The notes: a model not told the origin generated them from the sequence alone. Shown: positions 1-13,752, counted from the first letter of the stretch. The stretch: 64,000 nucleotides of DNA from Bugula neritina (GCA_964035545.1 OZ037770.1:3081662-3145661), one strand, 5' to 3'. Made by a program: numbers and translations.

Positions 1-1200
1 TTGGTTTGGCGTAGATCTCTGAGTCAGAAGCTGTATTTTGTTGAGCAGCTACATCTATCAAAATCTCCCCTTTTTGATAGTTTTGTGCCATACTGGAGCT
101 TGTCACCACTATCTTGTTCAGTATTATAATTATACTCTAAAAAGTATTTCACAAACAGTCTTTTACATGTGCTTTAAAAATTTAAAGCCTGCAAATTCAA
201 CATAGCTATAGATGCAAAAAAAGTAGCCAGAGTCGATTTTTTATTAAGCTGTTTACTGCTATAAACTACAGCAACTATAGCAGTCAAAAGCTACACATTT
301 ATACTAATATTATGCTGTAGTAGTGGCTGAGAAAACTAGTCAAGATTACTTAAATCCACCCGCTGGTATCAATCGTTCTATAAGCGGATCATTGACAAGC
401 CTAATCACAAAAATGCTTTACGTGTCTTGCTTTACTTTTGGCTACACAAAATGACTCACTTTTGCCGTCTTCAGCTGTTGAAGCGTTTATTTGTTTAACG
501 TCTGCCGGATTTCAGCAATTAAATCACAGAAAGCTTGAAAACCCCAGTTTGAATGTTCAAGGTTCAAAAAACTTAAACATTAAATTTGCTTCAGAATTGC
601 AGAGTAAAGTTTAATTCAATATATACATGGTTTACACCTGTTTGCAAATTAAGAAAAACTATATAATAACATAATAAGGAATAAAGTAATAAAATTTAGT
701 CATCTTTCATCAAATATTGCTTAAAAAGCATAAAAAACTCAAATATTAGGGAAAATAATTTACTAAGCCTATAGGTAGGTTAGCTTTACATCTAAAATTT
801 GTCTTAAACTAACAATAGCTAAATTATATAAATATTGTTGGGATCAAGTCATAATAATCGTAATTATTTACTATAATAAGATATAGTGTAAAGGTGCCAT
901 ATATGATAATCATTAGGAATTACTAGAGTCTGTATAGGAGTAGTGTTAAACTTAGAGTCACACACTCACTAACAAATACAGCACAAACATACTACACATG
1001 CACATAAGTGCATGATGCATATATGTGCACGTGTATTATATGTCCTTATACATATACGCATGTACATACTACATACAATTTGTATATGTGTATATATGCA
1101 TATGCATTTTCGTATAGATAAATTCCTATGGGATTGCTTATATCATAGATGGCTCGTGCACATAAAATAGTTATTTAAGCAAAAGAGGACAAATAAACAA
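1..1200. other. AT-rich sequence, nothing recognised
   Basis: No frame over 60 codons, no splice-consistent exons and no repeat matching the rest of the window, apart from short ATATGCATATG-type words near 1020-1110. Confidence 0.6.
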
Positions 1201-1237
1201 AATCAAAAATATTTCAACTCAGAAGTTGTCCTCTCTG

Positions 1238-1590
<353 letters not shown>

Positions 1591-2584
1591 CTACAATGTC
1601 TACATAATGTCTAATGAAAATGTATCAATGCCTTATATTTTTACTATAAAAACCTAAATCTCTCAGCTAAGCCTTTGCCTCAGCTATGCCCATTGGAAGG
1701 TAAACATCGCACAGGTAATAATGACACATGAGACAATCTATAGTCTATACAGAGATTTTAAAGTCTGAAATGTAGCTGCATATATAAACGTATATTATAT
1801 GCATATTATAACTAGAATAGTAAATATATACATCTACATATGAGATGAACAATATGACAGTAGATGATACATCCATCAAACTAACAGTGAAGAAAGGTGT
1901 TAAATAAAGAGTTTACTAATAGCTCACTCTATACACTATGAAAGGCATTAATTCACTTTAATGATCACCTAATAATGCTTATCAATTAACAAATAACTTC
2001 TCTCACTATTCACAAAATAATGGTTCAAGTTAGTTAAAACAGAGCTGTGTACTGTGTAGACTACAGTATGTAATAATTTACCAAATTTATGCCAGTTTAA
2101 ATGCCTTCTTTAAAAAAAATGTAGTGACTCAACTTTTTCAACTCACTTTTTTAAAAACTGTGATTCACTTTAATCAAATACTTAATATTGGTGAGGAATT
2201 TTTGAAGGTTTTGGATTATTTTATGCCAGTAAAAAAGTTTCATTTTCAATTATAGGTATTTGAGGATGATATTAAATATCAGGTCAAGTAGTGTGACAGG
2301 TGCTGGCAAGTGTGTTGTGATTCTGTATTTATATAGTGAGGCTGTGACAGGCAGGACCTTGTAGTAATGTGCTGATGGCAGGTGCTAGCAAGTGTTTTCT
2401 ATTTGGATGGTGTCTAAGAGTAGCAGTAGAATTACATACAGTAACTTTCACAAAAATATTATACATAATAATTAACAAACTCACACTTTCATATATTACA
2501 TGCAAAATTAAATCTATACCAACAAGTTGAATATAAACAATGCAGCTGCTTTAATAAAGTTATAATATATATGCTGACAACATA

Positions 2585-2725
2585 TACCCCCTGTTCACAC
2601 ATTGCCGCAACAGCAAATTTCCGCCATCTTTAATAACATCCGCGCTAAATCGTACCACTGTATACGCTTCAGCGTTGATCAAGCAGTGCTTGATTAACGC
2701 CGCAGTTTATCTCATGTCACCATAA
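2585..2725. mobile_element. Left-end fragment of the CCCCTATTCACAC transposon
   Basis: CCCCTGTTCACACATTGCCG, then CGCTAAATCGTACCACTGTA and GATCAAGCAGTGCTTGATTA, align with 59429-59545. Confidence 0.65.
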
Positions 2726-2834
2726 AATTTTAATACAAAGTCTAAACTCTGGTAACACCCACTTTATCTCAACTCTAATATTTATATTAACTAATAAAGG
2801 TGTCTGGCAAATGGTTAAATATCAGGAGTAAAAT

Positions 2835-2997
2835 AGGGCAGCAAAAATAGCACAGGTAGTAATAGCACAAGTAATGATGGTGAAAACATGTGTTAAAATA
2901 AGTAAATTGGCAGACTTTCAATGTTAGAGTTTTGGGGTTTCGAGTTTGGACAAATTTAATGTGTGCCATTATACTACATGTGCCATTTTTATCCGAA
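2835..2997. mobile_element. TGGCAC-family MITE, copy 1
   Basis: The inverted arms carry AAAAATAGCACAGGTAGTAA on the left and TGTGCCATTTTTATCC on the right, around the shared core CAATGTTAGAGTTTTGGGG. Confidence 0.65.
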
Positions 2998-4092
2998 ATC
3001 CAAAATAATATAAATTAATACCTAGGTTTTAATTTTAAAGTATTAGGTGATGATAAAATACTGTAATATTGATTAGGGATTATAGGCATAACAAAATATT
3101 CCACTTGACAAACACTACAATTCTGGAAGATATGAGTATCTAATCAAAGACAATTTTTTTCCATAATAACGCATTTTAAACTTTTTATTATTATGCAAGA
3201 GTAGATGTTTTCATTAAACTTCGATTTTGTAAAAAAAACTTAAATAACCTCTTCATTAAAATTCTTTTTAAACATCTTCACCGGATTGAAATTCACCAAA
3301 TTTATTTTAATTAGTTGACAACTGAGTGACTAGTAAATATAATAAAACAAATGCAATAAACATGATAAATACTTTACTCATCTTAGTATAAAATAATAAC
3401 CATTATATTATTTTGAAATTATTATTAGATGGAAACTCCAGTTTTAAAAGAGATAACTTACCTTTGTGTAACTGATGGTGTGTTTATTTTAGGCAGTGAG
3501 TAACTTTGTGACAGGTGCTAGCAGGTGAGTTCTGTTGTGGTAGTGTCTAAGTGAACAAATAATAAATAAAAACAAAATAATGCTGAGATTTTGCAGTATT
3601 TTGGTTAAGAAACTAAATATAACTAATCAACATTCCTTAAAAATTTCGAAGGCTTCGGATTATTTTATGTCATTAAAGACTTCACTTTCGATGTATAAAA
3701 ACCTACTTACAGGTATTTGAGGAGGATATTTAGTATCAGCCTGAGCAGTGCGACAGGTGATAGCAGGTGTATTGTGATGCTGTATTTATATGGTGAGGCT
3801 GTGACAGGCATACTTTAGTAGTAAGGTAGTGATGGCAGGTGTCAACATGAAATTTCTGCTTGGGTGGTCTCTATAAAAATATATCAACATCTTGTATTTT
3901 TACTATAAAAACTGAAATATCTCAGCTAAACCCATGCCTCAGTTAAGCCCACACTATTCCTCATAATATTGGGCTTTATTTTGATCCTGATGCTTGTAAA
4001 CAAAACCATAGCAACAATCAGTAACTAATGTATTGATTATTTACGTGCTTATTAACATGAGCACAGATATTATCAGAAATATAATATTTGCT

Positions 4093-4213
4093 CAACAATT
4101 ACAAAGTTAGGAGCAAATATTGCAAGACTTCAACATTATTACATGATAGTGAAAATGTTTATCTTCAGAGAGACATTTGCTGAGCAAACTTTCTGCTGAT
4201 TGTAGAAGGAAAT
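4093..4213 (+). repeat. Dispersed direct repeat, copy 2
   Basis: Pairs with 1450-1590. The neighbouring CTCAGCTAAACCCATGCCTCAG also matches 1660-1685, so the duplicated segment is longer and scrambled. Confidence 0.75.
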
Positions 4214-5039
4214 GTCTACATATATACAAGTGTTTGTAATCATAACCATAGCAACTATCAACTTACTATTAACAGTTTAAATGAGCATAACAACCACTGA
4301 GAGCTGGTTGCAACAAATGTTTCTAAACTGATTCGAATTTCAAAGAGTTAAATATAACCTGGATTTAACAAGAAATGTTATACAATTATTTAAATGCAAA
4401 AACCAACACTTGGATACAAAAATTTTGAATTGTAAACTAATAAAGTATAATGGAATAAATGAGCTGTAATTTTGATTTTTAAATTTTTAATTTTAGCCAC
4501 CTAAATATCTAAAACAAAACGAAATAAATAATTATATTTAAAACTCAAACAAAAAAAGATTACTTCTATTTTAGGCAGTGAGTAACTTTGTGACAGGTGA
4601 TAGCAGGTGAGTTATGTTGTGGTAGTGTCTAAATAATAGATAATAAATTAATGCTTAGATTTCAAAGTAATTGAGAAATATTCTAATACTAATTGATTAC
4701 AAATATAATTAAAATATTTAAGAAAAAGAATTACAAATTCGGAGGATATGTATATCTTATCAAGGACAAAATGATTTTATTGACAACTGCATACATCTTA
4801 AACTTTGTAGTATCAAAATACTCACTTTAAGAAAGAGAAACTTACTTTTAGAAAGTATAAATAGTGACTTTTTATTGGCAGTGAGAGGCTGTGTGACAGG
4901 TGATAGCAGGTGTGTCTTGGTGCTTTAGCAAGTATTTGTATGGTGAGGCTGTGACAGGCAGTCTTTTGTAGAAATGGGTGTATGGCAGGTGCTAGTAGGT
5001 GTCTTCTGCTTGGGTGGTGTGGCCTACAAATAGCAGCAT

Positions 5040-5191
5040 TACATTGCAAATGGGTCATTTTACTTAATTTAGTACACACTGGAGATCTCCAGCTTTTAGC
5101 TATTTTTCACAATATAGCTGCTAGTGTATATGGGTTTTGCCTAAAACTAGTAAAATATCAACAAACACGCCTAAATAATAAAGGTTCTTAA
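5040..5191. mobile_element. Left fragment of the GGGTCATTTTACTT MITE
   Basis: GGGTCATTTTACTTAATTTAGTACACAC and about 100 further bases align with 55004-55145. The right end is missing. Confidence 0.65.
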
Positions 5192-5195
5192 TTTT

Positions 5196-5262
5196 GTGTG
5201 TGTGCCTGTGTGTGTGTGTGTGTGCGTGCGTATGTATATATATATATATATATATTGCATTA
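5196..5262. repeat. (GT)n-(TA)n microsatellite
   Basis: Alternating purine-pyrimidine tract, GT then TA. Confidence 0.85.
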
Positions 5263-7040
5263 TATATATTATATCTCAACTTATTATGCCGCAGTTTGGC
5301 ATGCAGTTACTGAATACTTGCACTAAATGCACAGTAGGTAGTTGCTTTCAAAAAAATTTTAAGAGAAAATATAGAGTAACTAAAGCAGAATTGATTTTTC
5401 AACTCAAGAACTAGAAAAAACAGGGTTTGATAAAATCACTTTTTCTAAATACACTAAAGAATAATTGACTTTCCTGGAATTAGAAGTAAATGAATGTTCA
5501 ATTCCCTGTGGAGTAGTTTTAAAACTATTTCAGGCATTAATAATTGGGCTATGTTACTTATGCATGTCCTTTGCCCATACAACTGGTAACTTTCAACTAC
5601 AATAATCTGAATTCAATTTACGGATTTAATAATTGCTGAAACCAAAGTATAAAAGTCTCAGCTCCTCTTTTATTATTACTTTTTAGACTAAGCACAACAT
5701 GACATGTAAACAATAGAAACTGCAGCACTCACCCCTACTCCCCCCTTCCCACTTGCATGCCGATAGGTTTTTAAATGGGTTGTTGCTACTTCGTACTTTC
5801 ACACACTGCTCATCTTGAATTAATGATAAATTAACCCACTGGATAACCATTTCAATGATACTAGTTTACATATTTATTGCATCCCAGCATAAATCTTTCA
5901 TTAATATAAAACATGAACACATGAAATGTGCGAGTTAATTGTGAGAAGTACTGTATGACTCATACATCAAATGACAAATAAATGTAAAAAAACATGTATT
6001 ATGGGTAGAAATTTATATTGATGTCTACGATACAGCCTACCAGATATGTACAAAACCACCTGAAAAAATTGGGTACAAAACGACTTGTGTACAAAATGAC
6101 CTGCACCCTTTGAAATATGCAAAACTAATTAACTCATTCTGACAATCACACACCATGACCATCACATCATCACGGTCACCACTTAGGACTTATCGCTTTT
6201 ATTTTATTTATAAACGAGTTACTGAAACTAAAAGCAAAAGGCAATAAAAAGAACGGCATAATTTATATTATTACTATTACTATTAGAGTTTATATTTATA
6301 TGATTATCAATATGCAGAAATTACACACACACTTACACTGATACTGAGAGAGTTACACAGATTCTGAAAGCTTCATTATCGATAATTTGCCTTTGATACT
6401 TTAATCACTAATCACAGTAACCCCTATCAGTATTAGTTAATGTAATTAATTTTTCAATAAGTTAATAATTTTGATTTAGTGATCTACTAACTAAAAATAA
6501 AAGTAAATCATATTCCTATTGATATCGATTAAAAGTAATAATAATTTAAATTAATCTTACAACTTAATACTTATAATATTAAATATGAGTTATAATCTTA
6601 ATTTATAATATTAACTATTAAGTATCATGTAATTGTATGGTAATACTAATATAAGTATCATGATGATAATGAAATTGAATAGTAATACACCTAAAAATTA
6701 TAAAGGGACAAGCCCAAAGACAAAAGATAGGGTGAGGGTTAACTTACCAAATAGAATTATCAATACTATAATTATTGAATTTCAATTTGAATATAAAATT
6801 AGCCAACACTAACTCTGAGAGTGAGAGCCGAGAGGTTTAACAGTTGAAAACTTTGCTCTTAATTTCAGCCTTAACCCATTATAATTTTGTATCTTTCACA
6901 AAGATAGTGAAAATAACGGCAAACAATAATAACTGCTTAACTTTATACTTGACAAGATAACTGATGGAGACTTTCCTATCCTTTGCACAAATTGAAATAC
7001 ACTCTAGGCCTAGCAAGTAATAATGAATACCAAATGAGGG
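5263..7040. other. Non-coding, nothing recognised
   Basis: AT-rich with short TAATATTA and ATTACTATTA runs. No exon chain or known element. Confidence 0.55.
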
Positions 7041-7045
7041 CGGTG

Positions 7046-7192
7046 GTTTTGGACTTGTTCTATAAGCAGCTTCAAGTTCGGAGCTTTTAGCTCGAGATTC
7101 CTAAGTTTGAAAAAAGTACCCTGACCCTGAACTTGAGAACTATAAGCTAAAGTAGTACTTCACCCCAAACTTGAAGCTGCTTATAAAACAAT
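7046..7192. mobile_element. CTATAAGCAGCT MITE, copy 1
   Basis: TTCTATAAGCAGCTTCAAGT on the left pairs with ACTTGAAGCTGCTTATAAAA on the right. The inside repeats further inverted words (GAGCTTTTAGCTCGAG). Confidence 0.65.
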
Positions 7193-7207
7193 TTGAGGAT
7201 TTGAGTT

Positions 7208-7370
7208 TCTAGGAAAAATGGTTCTATAGGCAGCTCCAAGTTGGTGGGGAATAAAGGAAGCAGGTCGGGGGCGCCTAATATTTGAAGTTATGTCCCCAAC
7301 TTTGAACTTGAGAACTCCAAACTACCGCAATCATTCACCACCAACTTGGAGCTGCTTATAGAACCAATCT
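7208..7370. mobile_element. CTATAAGCAGCT MITE, copy 2
   Basis: GGTTCTATAGGCAGCTCCAA pairs with TTGGAGCTGCTTATAGAACC. It sits about 15 bp from copy 1. Confidence 0.7.
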
Positions 7371-7719
7371 TTTAAAAATCATGCTTACTTAAAATTAGCC
7401 TAAGAGTAACCATAGCATACACAGGTAAGTTTTTGAGGTAAGCCCTCACTACTCCTAAAGATCTCGCTCATGCATGCTTCAAAATGAATAGCGAGCTAGT
7501 TGTCTTCCATTTTTAAATAAGCTCTGCAGTCAGATGACTGTGTCTATTGAATATCACGTTGATTAATTAATTAATTTATTAATTATAGTTTAACCATAGG
7601 TCTGTGCTGCATAAAGTTTGACTATTATAGTTCACTAGCCATTGAAAGAATTTAAGTGGGATACGTTAAAATACCATGCTACATCTATTTCAATGTTACA
7701 AGCAGTGTAAGTAAGCACT

Positions 7720-8022
7720 ACTAGACCTACTCCTAGTACTACTAGTACTACTACTACTACTAGTAGTAGTAGTAGTAGTAGTACTAGTAGTGTTACTTCT
7801 ACTTCTAGTGCTTTAAAATTAATACTACTACTACTATTACTACTACTACTACTATTACTACTACTACTATTACTACTACTACTACTACTAGTACTACTAC
7901 TACTACTACTAGTACTAGTAGTAGTAGTACTACTACTACTACGTCTACTACTACTACTACTATTACTACTACTACTACTACCACTACCGGTACTAGTACT
8001 ACTACTAGTATTACTATTAAGT
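7720..8022. repeat. (TAC)n/(TAG)n microsatellite with strand switches
   Basis: ACTACTACT runs alternate with AGTAGTAGT runs, giving short palindromes such as TACTAGTA. Confidence 0.9.
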
Positions 8023-8907
8023 ATTAGCCTTTGGCTTCAGCCTTAGGTCTAGTAGAATAAGGATAGAAAATCAAATATTTAAATTTAATTTTTTTTCCTG
8101 AAAGTTTTAATGAGAATTTTTGTTCTCCCAAATTGAATAGTGAAATACCAATAAGTATAACTATAAGTATTATAATTAACTATTAAGTTATGCTAGTAAT
8201 AATAACTAATATGTTTAGATGATTTTATCTTTTGTATTTTTTATACTCATACTGGTAGTGATACTCATACCGATAGTGAATCAAAATGTGATAATCAATA
8301 AGCTTAAAGTTAGTCAATACTCATACTCATAGTCATACTGATAGTGACTATCAGTGATCGCGATAGTCAAACCCAAATTTAATGACATTCTCACTGACGC
8401 TAATAGTAATACTCATACTGCCCATTGAAACCACCAGTATCAGATATCAGTATCATACTGATAGTAGTAATAATGATAATTGTTTATATTAAATTATAAT
8501 CACTCGAACTCCTAATTTTCAGAAAACACTCAAGTATCAAGGTACACGGTACTGGTACATTTGACATTGATAAACTAAATATTAGAAGGATAACTATAAG
8601 TGTTTTTGGAAAAAGACAGGAACGTTTTAATATAATTTTGATACTAATGTCTAATAGTAATAGTTGCAATCGACATCAATACTCAAAATCTGAAAGTTAA
8701 ATTTGAGCATAAAGAGTTAAAGTTAACCATAATCATAATGATACAAGTAATGTGTGTAAATTCATTTCAAATAAAATGTCAATATGAATAAAATGAATAT
8801 TAATATCAAGTTTAATAAAACCTCAACATGGCTATCAATATAAGTACCAAAGCTAAGTTAAAATAAGGTCAACTTTGGTGCACAACTTGATCATCTTCCA
8901 CTATCGT
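8023..8907. other. Low-complexity ACTGATAGTGA/ACTCATA region
   Basis: Degenerate CATACTGATAGTGA words between 8240 and 8470. No gene seen. Confidence 0.55.
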
Positions 8908-9812
8908 GTCTTGATCAGGGTCAATAACCTGTGCATGTAATTAATTACCATTACATGCTAATGTAATTAGGTCCAACTACAATTACTTTTGTTCCCACAA
9001 AAGATACATAGAAGTTATACAATCTCACTTCTAGGGTCCGACTACCAGGGTTGGGGTAATTCTAATTTGTAATTGTAATTGGTTGTAATTAATTACATTT
9101 TTTCAAGTAATTGAATGCAATTTGTAATTAATGAATAAAAATGTAATTGTAATTAATTACATTGCTAATGTAATTGATTTTTATAATTACATGTCAATTA
9201 CTTCAAACTTTAAAATCTTAAAAATTTCCTTCTTTTCCTACCATGCATATCATTAAATAACAAGTTCAGATTAGGTCTAGGTCAGTGGTTCCAAACCTGG
9301 GGGAAATTCCCCCTAGGGGGGGAATTTGGACATTTTAGGGGGAATTTGAATTTTGAAAAGTTCACGCAATTTGTTAATGGCTTTTTGAGCTCTTGCGAGT
9401 TACATGTATATGCATATTTATAAATCTTCATCTTAGTTCATCTATTTAACCAAACCATATTTTGCAATCTCAGTTTATTTCTACATGAATGTGTTTATTA
9501 ATTACTCTACCCTAACTGTTCTCTGTGCTATTTCCAATGGAGGTCAAAAAATTTTCAAAACCCGACAGGCCAACTTTTAGCAGCCATGCAGTCAATTTCT
9601 ATGAATTGTATACTACATACCTAGTGGACATATTTGCTACATTAAATAATCTGAACCTAAAAATGCAGGAGTGCAATCATCATACCGTTGCTTTTCTTTA
9701 GCAGCAGCAATGTTTTTAGAGTTACACTAAAGTAGTACTGTTTCTCTCAAAAACATGGTGTCTTTCCCCACACTCAATGAACTTTTATAGGAAAAGAGCC
9801 TGTTTCGATTTT

Positions 9813-10012
9813 AGGCAAAAATGGCACAGGTAAAAAACGCACACTGGTGTTAAATTTTCCCAAACCTCCAAACTCCCCATTCAGAATGCCTAACCCCTAA
9901 CTCAAATCCTCAATGCTAAAGTTAAAAATGTTCCATTTTTACGTAATTTTCCATTTGTGCCAACATTACCTATAATGCTATTTTTACCTGTGCCACTTTT
10001 ACCGGACATCAC
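9813..10012. mobile_element. TGGCAC-family MITE, copy 2 (inside hAT)
   Basis: Left AAAAATGGCACAGGTAAAAA and right TTTTTACCTGTGCCACTTTT form the inverted ends. The core is a CCTCAATGC/AACCCC-type inverted copy. Confidence 0.65.
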
Positions 10013-10249
10013 CTGTTCCAGATCATTTTTCAAAAAAACTTCTTGGTATCTTTGAACTTTTAATGAGGTTTTAACAGTATTTCTCTGAGCTACCTCCCAA
10101 AAAGAAAGAGGTAGATTCTCGACTTGAAATGTGACCTATTGCAATGCTTTGTTGAAAATTTTTTAGAGGAATTGCAGGGGGATTTCATTGAGTTGGTTCA
10201 CCATTCAGCTATGATTTGAAATCTTCTCCAATTGATGGATTGTGGGTGG

Positions 10250-10500
10250 TGTCCAGTAGAAATGGTACAGGTAATAATGGCACAAATGGAAAAGTAGGTA
10301 AAAATGACACATGTTTTCAATGTTGAGGTGGGGGTTTGGAGTTTGAAAAAGGAGTTTGAGATAAGGATTTTAAGTTTGTACTTGGGTTTCTAGAGTTTGG
10401 GGGCGGGGGTTTGAGTTAGGGGGTGGGGGTTTGGGTTCAAGGGTTGGAAGTTTGAGCTTGGAAAAATCTAACATCAGTTTGCCATTTTTACCTAAAGTCA
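10250..10500. mobile_element. TGGCAC-family MITE, copy 3 (inside hAT)
   Basis: Left GGTACAGGTAATAATGGCAC, core CAATGTTGAGGTGGGGGTTT, right GCCATTTTTACCTAAAGTC. The interior is G-rich and repetitive (TTTGGGGGCGGGGGTTTGAG). Confidence 0.65.
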
Positions 10501-10565
10501 TTCTGGGTTTCAGCAAGCAAACTCTTCTCACACATAGCTGACAAAACAGAGTTTTGGTGCTATCA

Positions 10566-10628
10566 AGCACCACCTATCTGTGTGAGGTAGGATTCTCACC
10601 AATTCAAAGAGAAGAGAAACTGCCTTAA
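10566..10628 (+). pseudogene. hAT transposase C-terminal scrap
   Basis: STTYLCEVGFSPIQREEKLP followed by a stop. TTYLCEVGFS is the conserved hAT dimerisation-domain motif found in ZBED/hAT transposases. No longer intact frame was found around it. Confidence 0.7.
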
Positions 10629-11564
10629 CAGGCAGAGTGACTTAAGATGGGCCTGGTCATAAACAGAGTCAGGCATAAGCAAGCTGGCACGAAAGCATCA
10701 ACTGAAGCCATAAAATTAATAATTGGACTGCTCTGTTTTTTATAACATAAAAATAATATTACTATTATGGTGATTAAATTATATGCAAATATAAAAGAAC
10801 AAAATATATTGCATTGTATCATATATTCTCATTCAGTAAAATCTTTTCGCTCTTCGAGAATGGGGGGATTAATAGTTAGCATTTGTGAAAAGATTGGGAA
10901 CCACTGGTCTAGGTAGTATAGCATCACTGTTGAGAACAAAGGAGGTTCACCCCTGTCAAAATTGCCCCTGGTATTTGGACACTATAAGTGAGCTTGCATA
11001 ACTTCTATTTGTTGCTTGTAAGAACAAAAGTAATTGTAATTGTAGTTAATTACATTGCCTTGTAATTGTAATTGATTACATTACTTTTTGTCTGTAATTA
11101 TAATTGTAATTGAAAAATTCCCATCTAATTGTAATTAATTACATTCACATGTAACTGACTCCAACCCTGCCGACTACTGTGGTGAACCTCCTTTGTTCTC
11201 AACAGTGATACTATACTACCTTGACTTAATCTAAACTTGTTATATAACAGTAGGCATGGTAGGAAAAGCATGCAAATTTTTAGATTTAAAAGTTTGAAGT
11301 AATTTGACGTGTAATTATAAAGTAATTGCAAAAATCAATTACATTAGATATGTAATTAATTACTATTACAATTACATTTTTATACATCAATTACAAATTA
11401 CATTCAATTACTTAAAAAAATATAATTAATTATGACCAATTACAATTACAATTACCTCAACCCTGGTCTTTATTGTGTTTTTTTTGCCTGGTTCCAAATT
11501 CTATCAAAATTGTTCATCTTACCTGATCACTTGCATCATTTTGGTCTAGATCTAGCCAGCAAAG

Positions 11565-11655
11565 GTCAGCATGGATTATGTCACTACACCCCTGTTTTGG
11601 ATTATGTCACTACACCCCTGTTTTGGATTATGTCACTACACCCCTGTTTTGGTCG
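11565..11655. repeat. 26-bp tandem repeat, three copies
   Basis: Unit GGATTATGTCACTACACCCC plus TGTTTT. The 144-codon frame across it shows no protein family features. Confidence 0.85.
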
Positions 11656-13752
11656 TCCACGTTCTCTGTTTGCCTGCACCCTCATCTTATACATTCTCCT
11701 AATGTCTTCACTTCTCACTTTTTTTCCTCATTTTGTCTCTGACATAATTTTTGCTACTGCCGTTCTTTCTTCATTTCTTTGGATTTTTTGTGATGTTGGT
11801 CCAAGACTCAACTTGGGTTCTAAATCATTTAATTCAATTCTCAGTTTTATTAGTATTACCAAATAAATTTGTGATTTCTTCATTTAATATCATTGTAGTA
11901 AATACTGCTCCCAATTAATTCAGCTATCAATTTTGTAAATTTCATATTGTTGTGATTTTGTAATTCTACATTTTCTGTCTCTCAACTATGTTTTCAAGCA
12001 TTTGGCTCCACCCATTGTAATAAGAGGATTGCTCAAGCATTATGACCATCAGCAAAAATCCACACATACTATTCTTCAAACATGCATCTTTCAATAGACG
12101 ATGTATGTTTGGTACAATTAGTACCTTGTACTAAATCTAAAACACTCACCACTATAACTTATATAAACTTCTGCAAGTTCAAATGCAAAATGCATACTTC
12201 TAGAAAATAGCTGTGCAACTTTTATTACATGCATTATTTTATTTCATATCTTAACTTTATGAACCATGAGTTCATTTTTCAAAATGTTTAAATTAAATGC
12301 TTAAAAAATGCATTTAAAAAATGTATTCCTGCAAAAATGCCCTGGAGCAGCTTGACCACAACCCCAGCTGTTCTGGCAAAACACATTTAATGGTTTTTTT
12401 ATTGACATAGTGGTGAATGAGCTAGTTGTTTTTGGCAGTTGAATATAGCCACGTTGCAGGCAATTTTATACGATTCTGATTGGCTGGACTCTACATGACC
12501 AGCTAATGATTGTATCTGATAGGCCTAATAATGCATTTGTCTTTGAAAATGTAGAGTTTTATATGAGTTATAGTGGTGATATTTTAGAGTTGGTACACGC
12601 CCCTTTTTGGTTGAGTTTTATAGTCTGATCATGCTGTAGTCATCTACAACACTTGAGTGTATGGGGAAATTATTAGTATTACGAAATCTGTTTTGGCTTA
12701 CTTTGCTATGCCAGTTTTCTGACTTGGTTTGTAAGCAACTATGTAGGCAGTTATAACTTAGGATGATTTCATCAAAGGTAGACATTACTTAGGCCTTAGA
12801 ACATCAAATCAACCAGTGCTGTTACTTGGTTGTATTGTAAAGCATTATCGAGAGCATAGCGCACTAGCACAGTCACTGAGCTGCAATGGCAGTGCATGCT
12901 ACACCAAACTTATCAGTTCTATTATAATATCTTATGTAAGGCACGTAAAACACTAGGCTAGTCTCTGTTAGTATGTAAAGTAGTAGCACAGTTACAGCAG
13001 TCACACCACTCCTCTCTATCCTGTCTACCAAGCACAGAGGTTGCAATAATGATAATCATTTCATGGTTTAGTTTTAAATCCATGCATACTACTAAATACA
13101 TTCTCATAGTCTGGTTACTTTGTGTGCTTCAGTTTACTTTGATGTACTTATTCAAAAAATTGTTTCACCTAGCATTTTGTCAACAGTTGTTAACAACAGA
13201 CAATGCATGTAGACTTTTATCTATATATGTGTGAGTTCGCGAGCTTTCTTTCGGCTCTCTTAGTTGAAATCTATATATTATTATGAATTAAAAGCATTTA
13301 CATTTGTATAATATCTTCAGATCATATTTGACCTAGTCTTGTATTAACTATTTATTTATTAAAATAAGGCTTGGTATAAAATAATAAGTTTCAAAACAAA
13401 TGAAATAGTTAATGTATATAAACAAAATATGCATATATTTGTATTAAATCAGTGGCAGTCATACAAAACCTCAGTCCAAAATGAAGATCAAGGAAAGACC
13501 TACTTTCAGTATTTTAACTTTCACTCCATTTTTGCTGCAGCTAAAGGCTTTGTTTCTATTTCTGAAAAACAGGTCTGCTTTTTTGAAGGCTCCTCAGTTT
13601 GATTATGCTGCAGCCAAAATGCTGGGCTGAGATAATCGTTAAAAAATCTGGACAGTTTGATGAACATGGTTTCTGTGAATCTCAAGTCATGTGTTATGCG
13701 TTGAGTTACACTTCCCCTAACAGTAAATACAAAAAAATCACAATATAAATTG

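Larger units (their letters stand above)
2195..5020 (+). repeat. Tandem duplication of about 1.45 kb, two and a half units
   Basis: 2195-2420 aligns with 3640-3875 and, in part, 4860-5020, all with GTGACAGGTGMTRGCARGTG and TATTTATATRGTGAGGCTGTGACAGGC. The interleaved block TTTAGGCAGTGAGTAACTTT occurs at 3490 and 4573. No stable reading frame was found. Confidence 0.75.
9283..10906 (+). mobile_element. hAT element remnant, innermost insertion
   Basis: TIR CAGTGGTTCC at 9283 and its complement ending at 10906 are flanked by a perfect 8-bp duplication GTCTAGGT (9275-9282 and 10907-10914). Inside are a transposase scrap and two MITE copies of the TGGCAC family. Confidence 0.88.
9046..11169 (+). 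mobile_element. Second hAT-type MITE copy inserted in the first
   Basis: It starts CAGGGTTGGGG and ends CCAACCCTG, with a perfect 8-bp duplication CCGACTAC at 9038-9045 and 11170-11177. Without its own insertion it would be about 492 bp. The inverted order of shared segments (e.g. AACAAAGGAGGTTCACC at 10936 and its complement near 11180) shows it entered a sister copy in opposite orientation. Confidence 0.8.
8916..11465 (-). mobile_element. hAT-type MITE, outermost of a three-level nest
   Basis: Ends CAGGGTC (8916) and CAACCCTG (11465) are flanked by GTCTTGAT (8908-8915) and GTCTTTAT (11466-11473), a 7/8 target-site duplication. The body is rich in TGTAATTAATTACA. It is split by insertion of a second copy at 9046-11169. 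Confidence 0.7.

Noticed and set aside
11432-11866. 144-codon plus-strand frame
   Set aside because: Begins in the hAT MITE end and runs through a 26-bp tandem repeat. No domain, no exon signals and hydrophobic low-complexity content.
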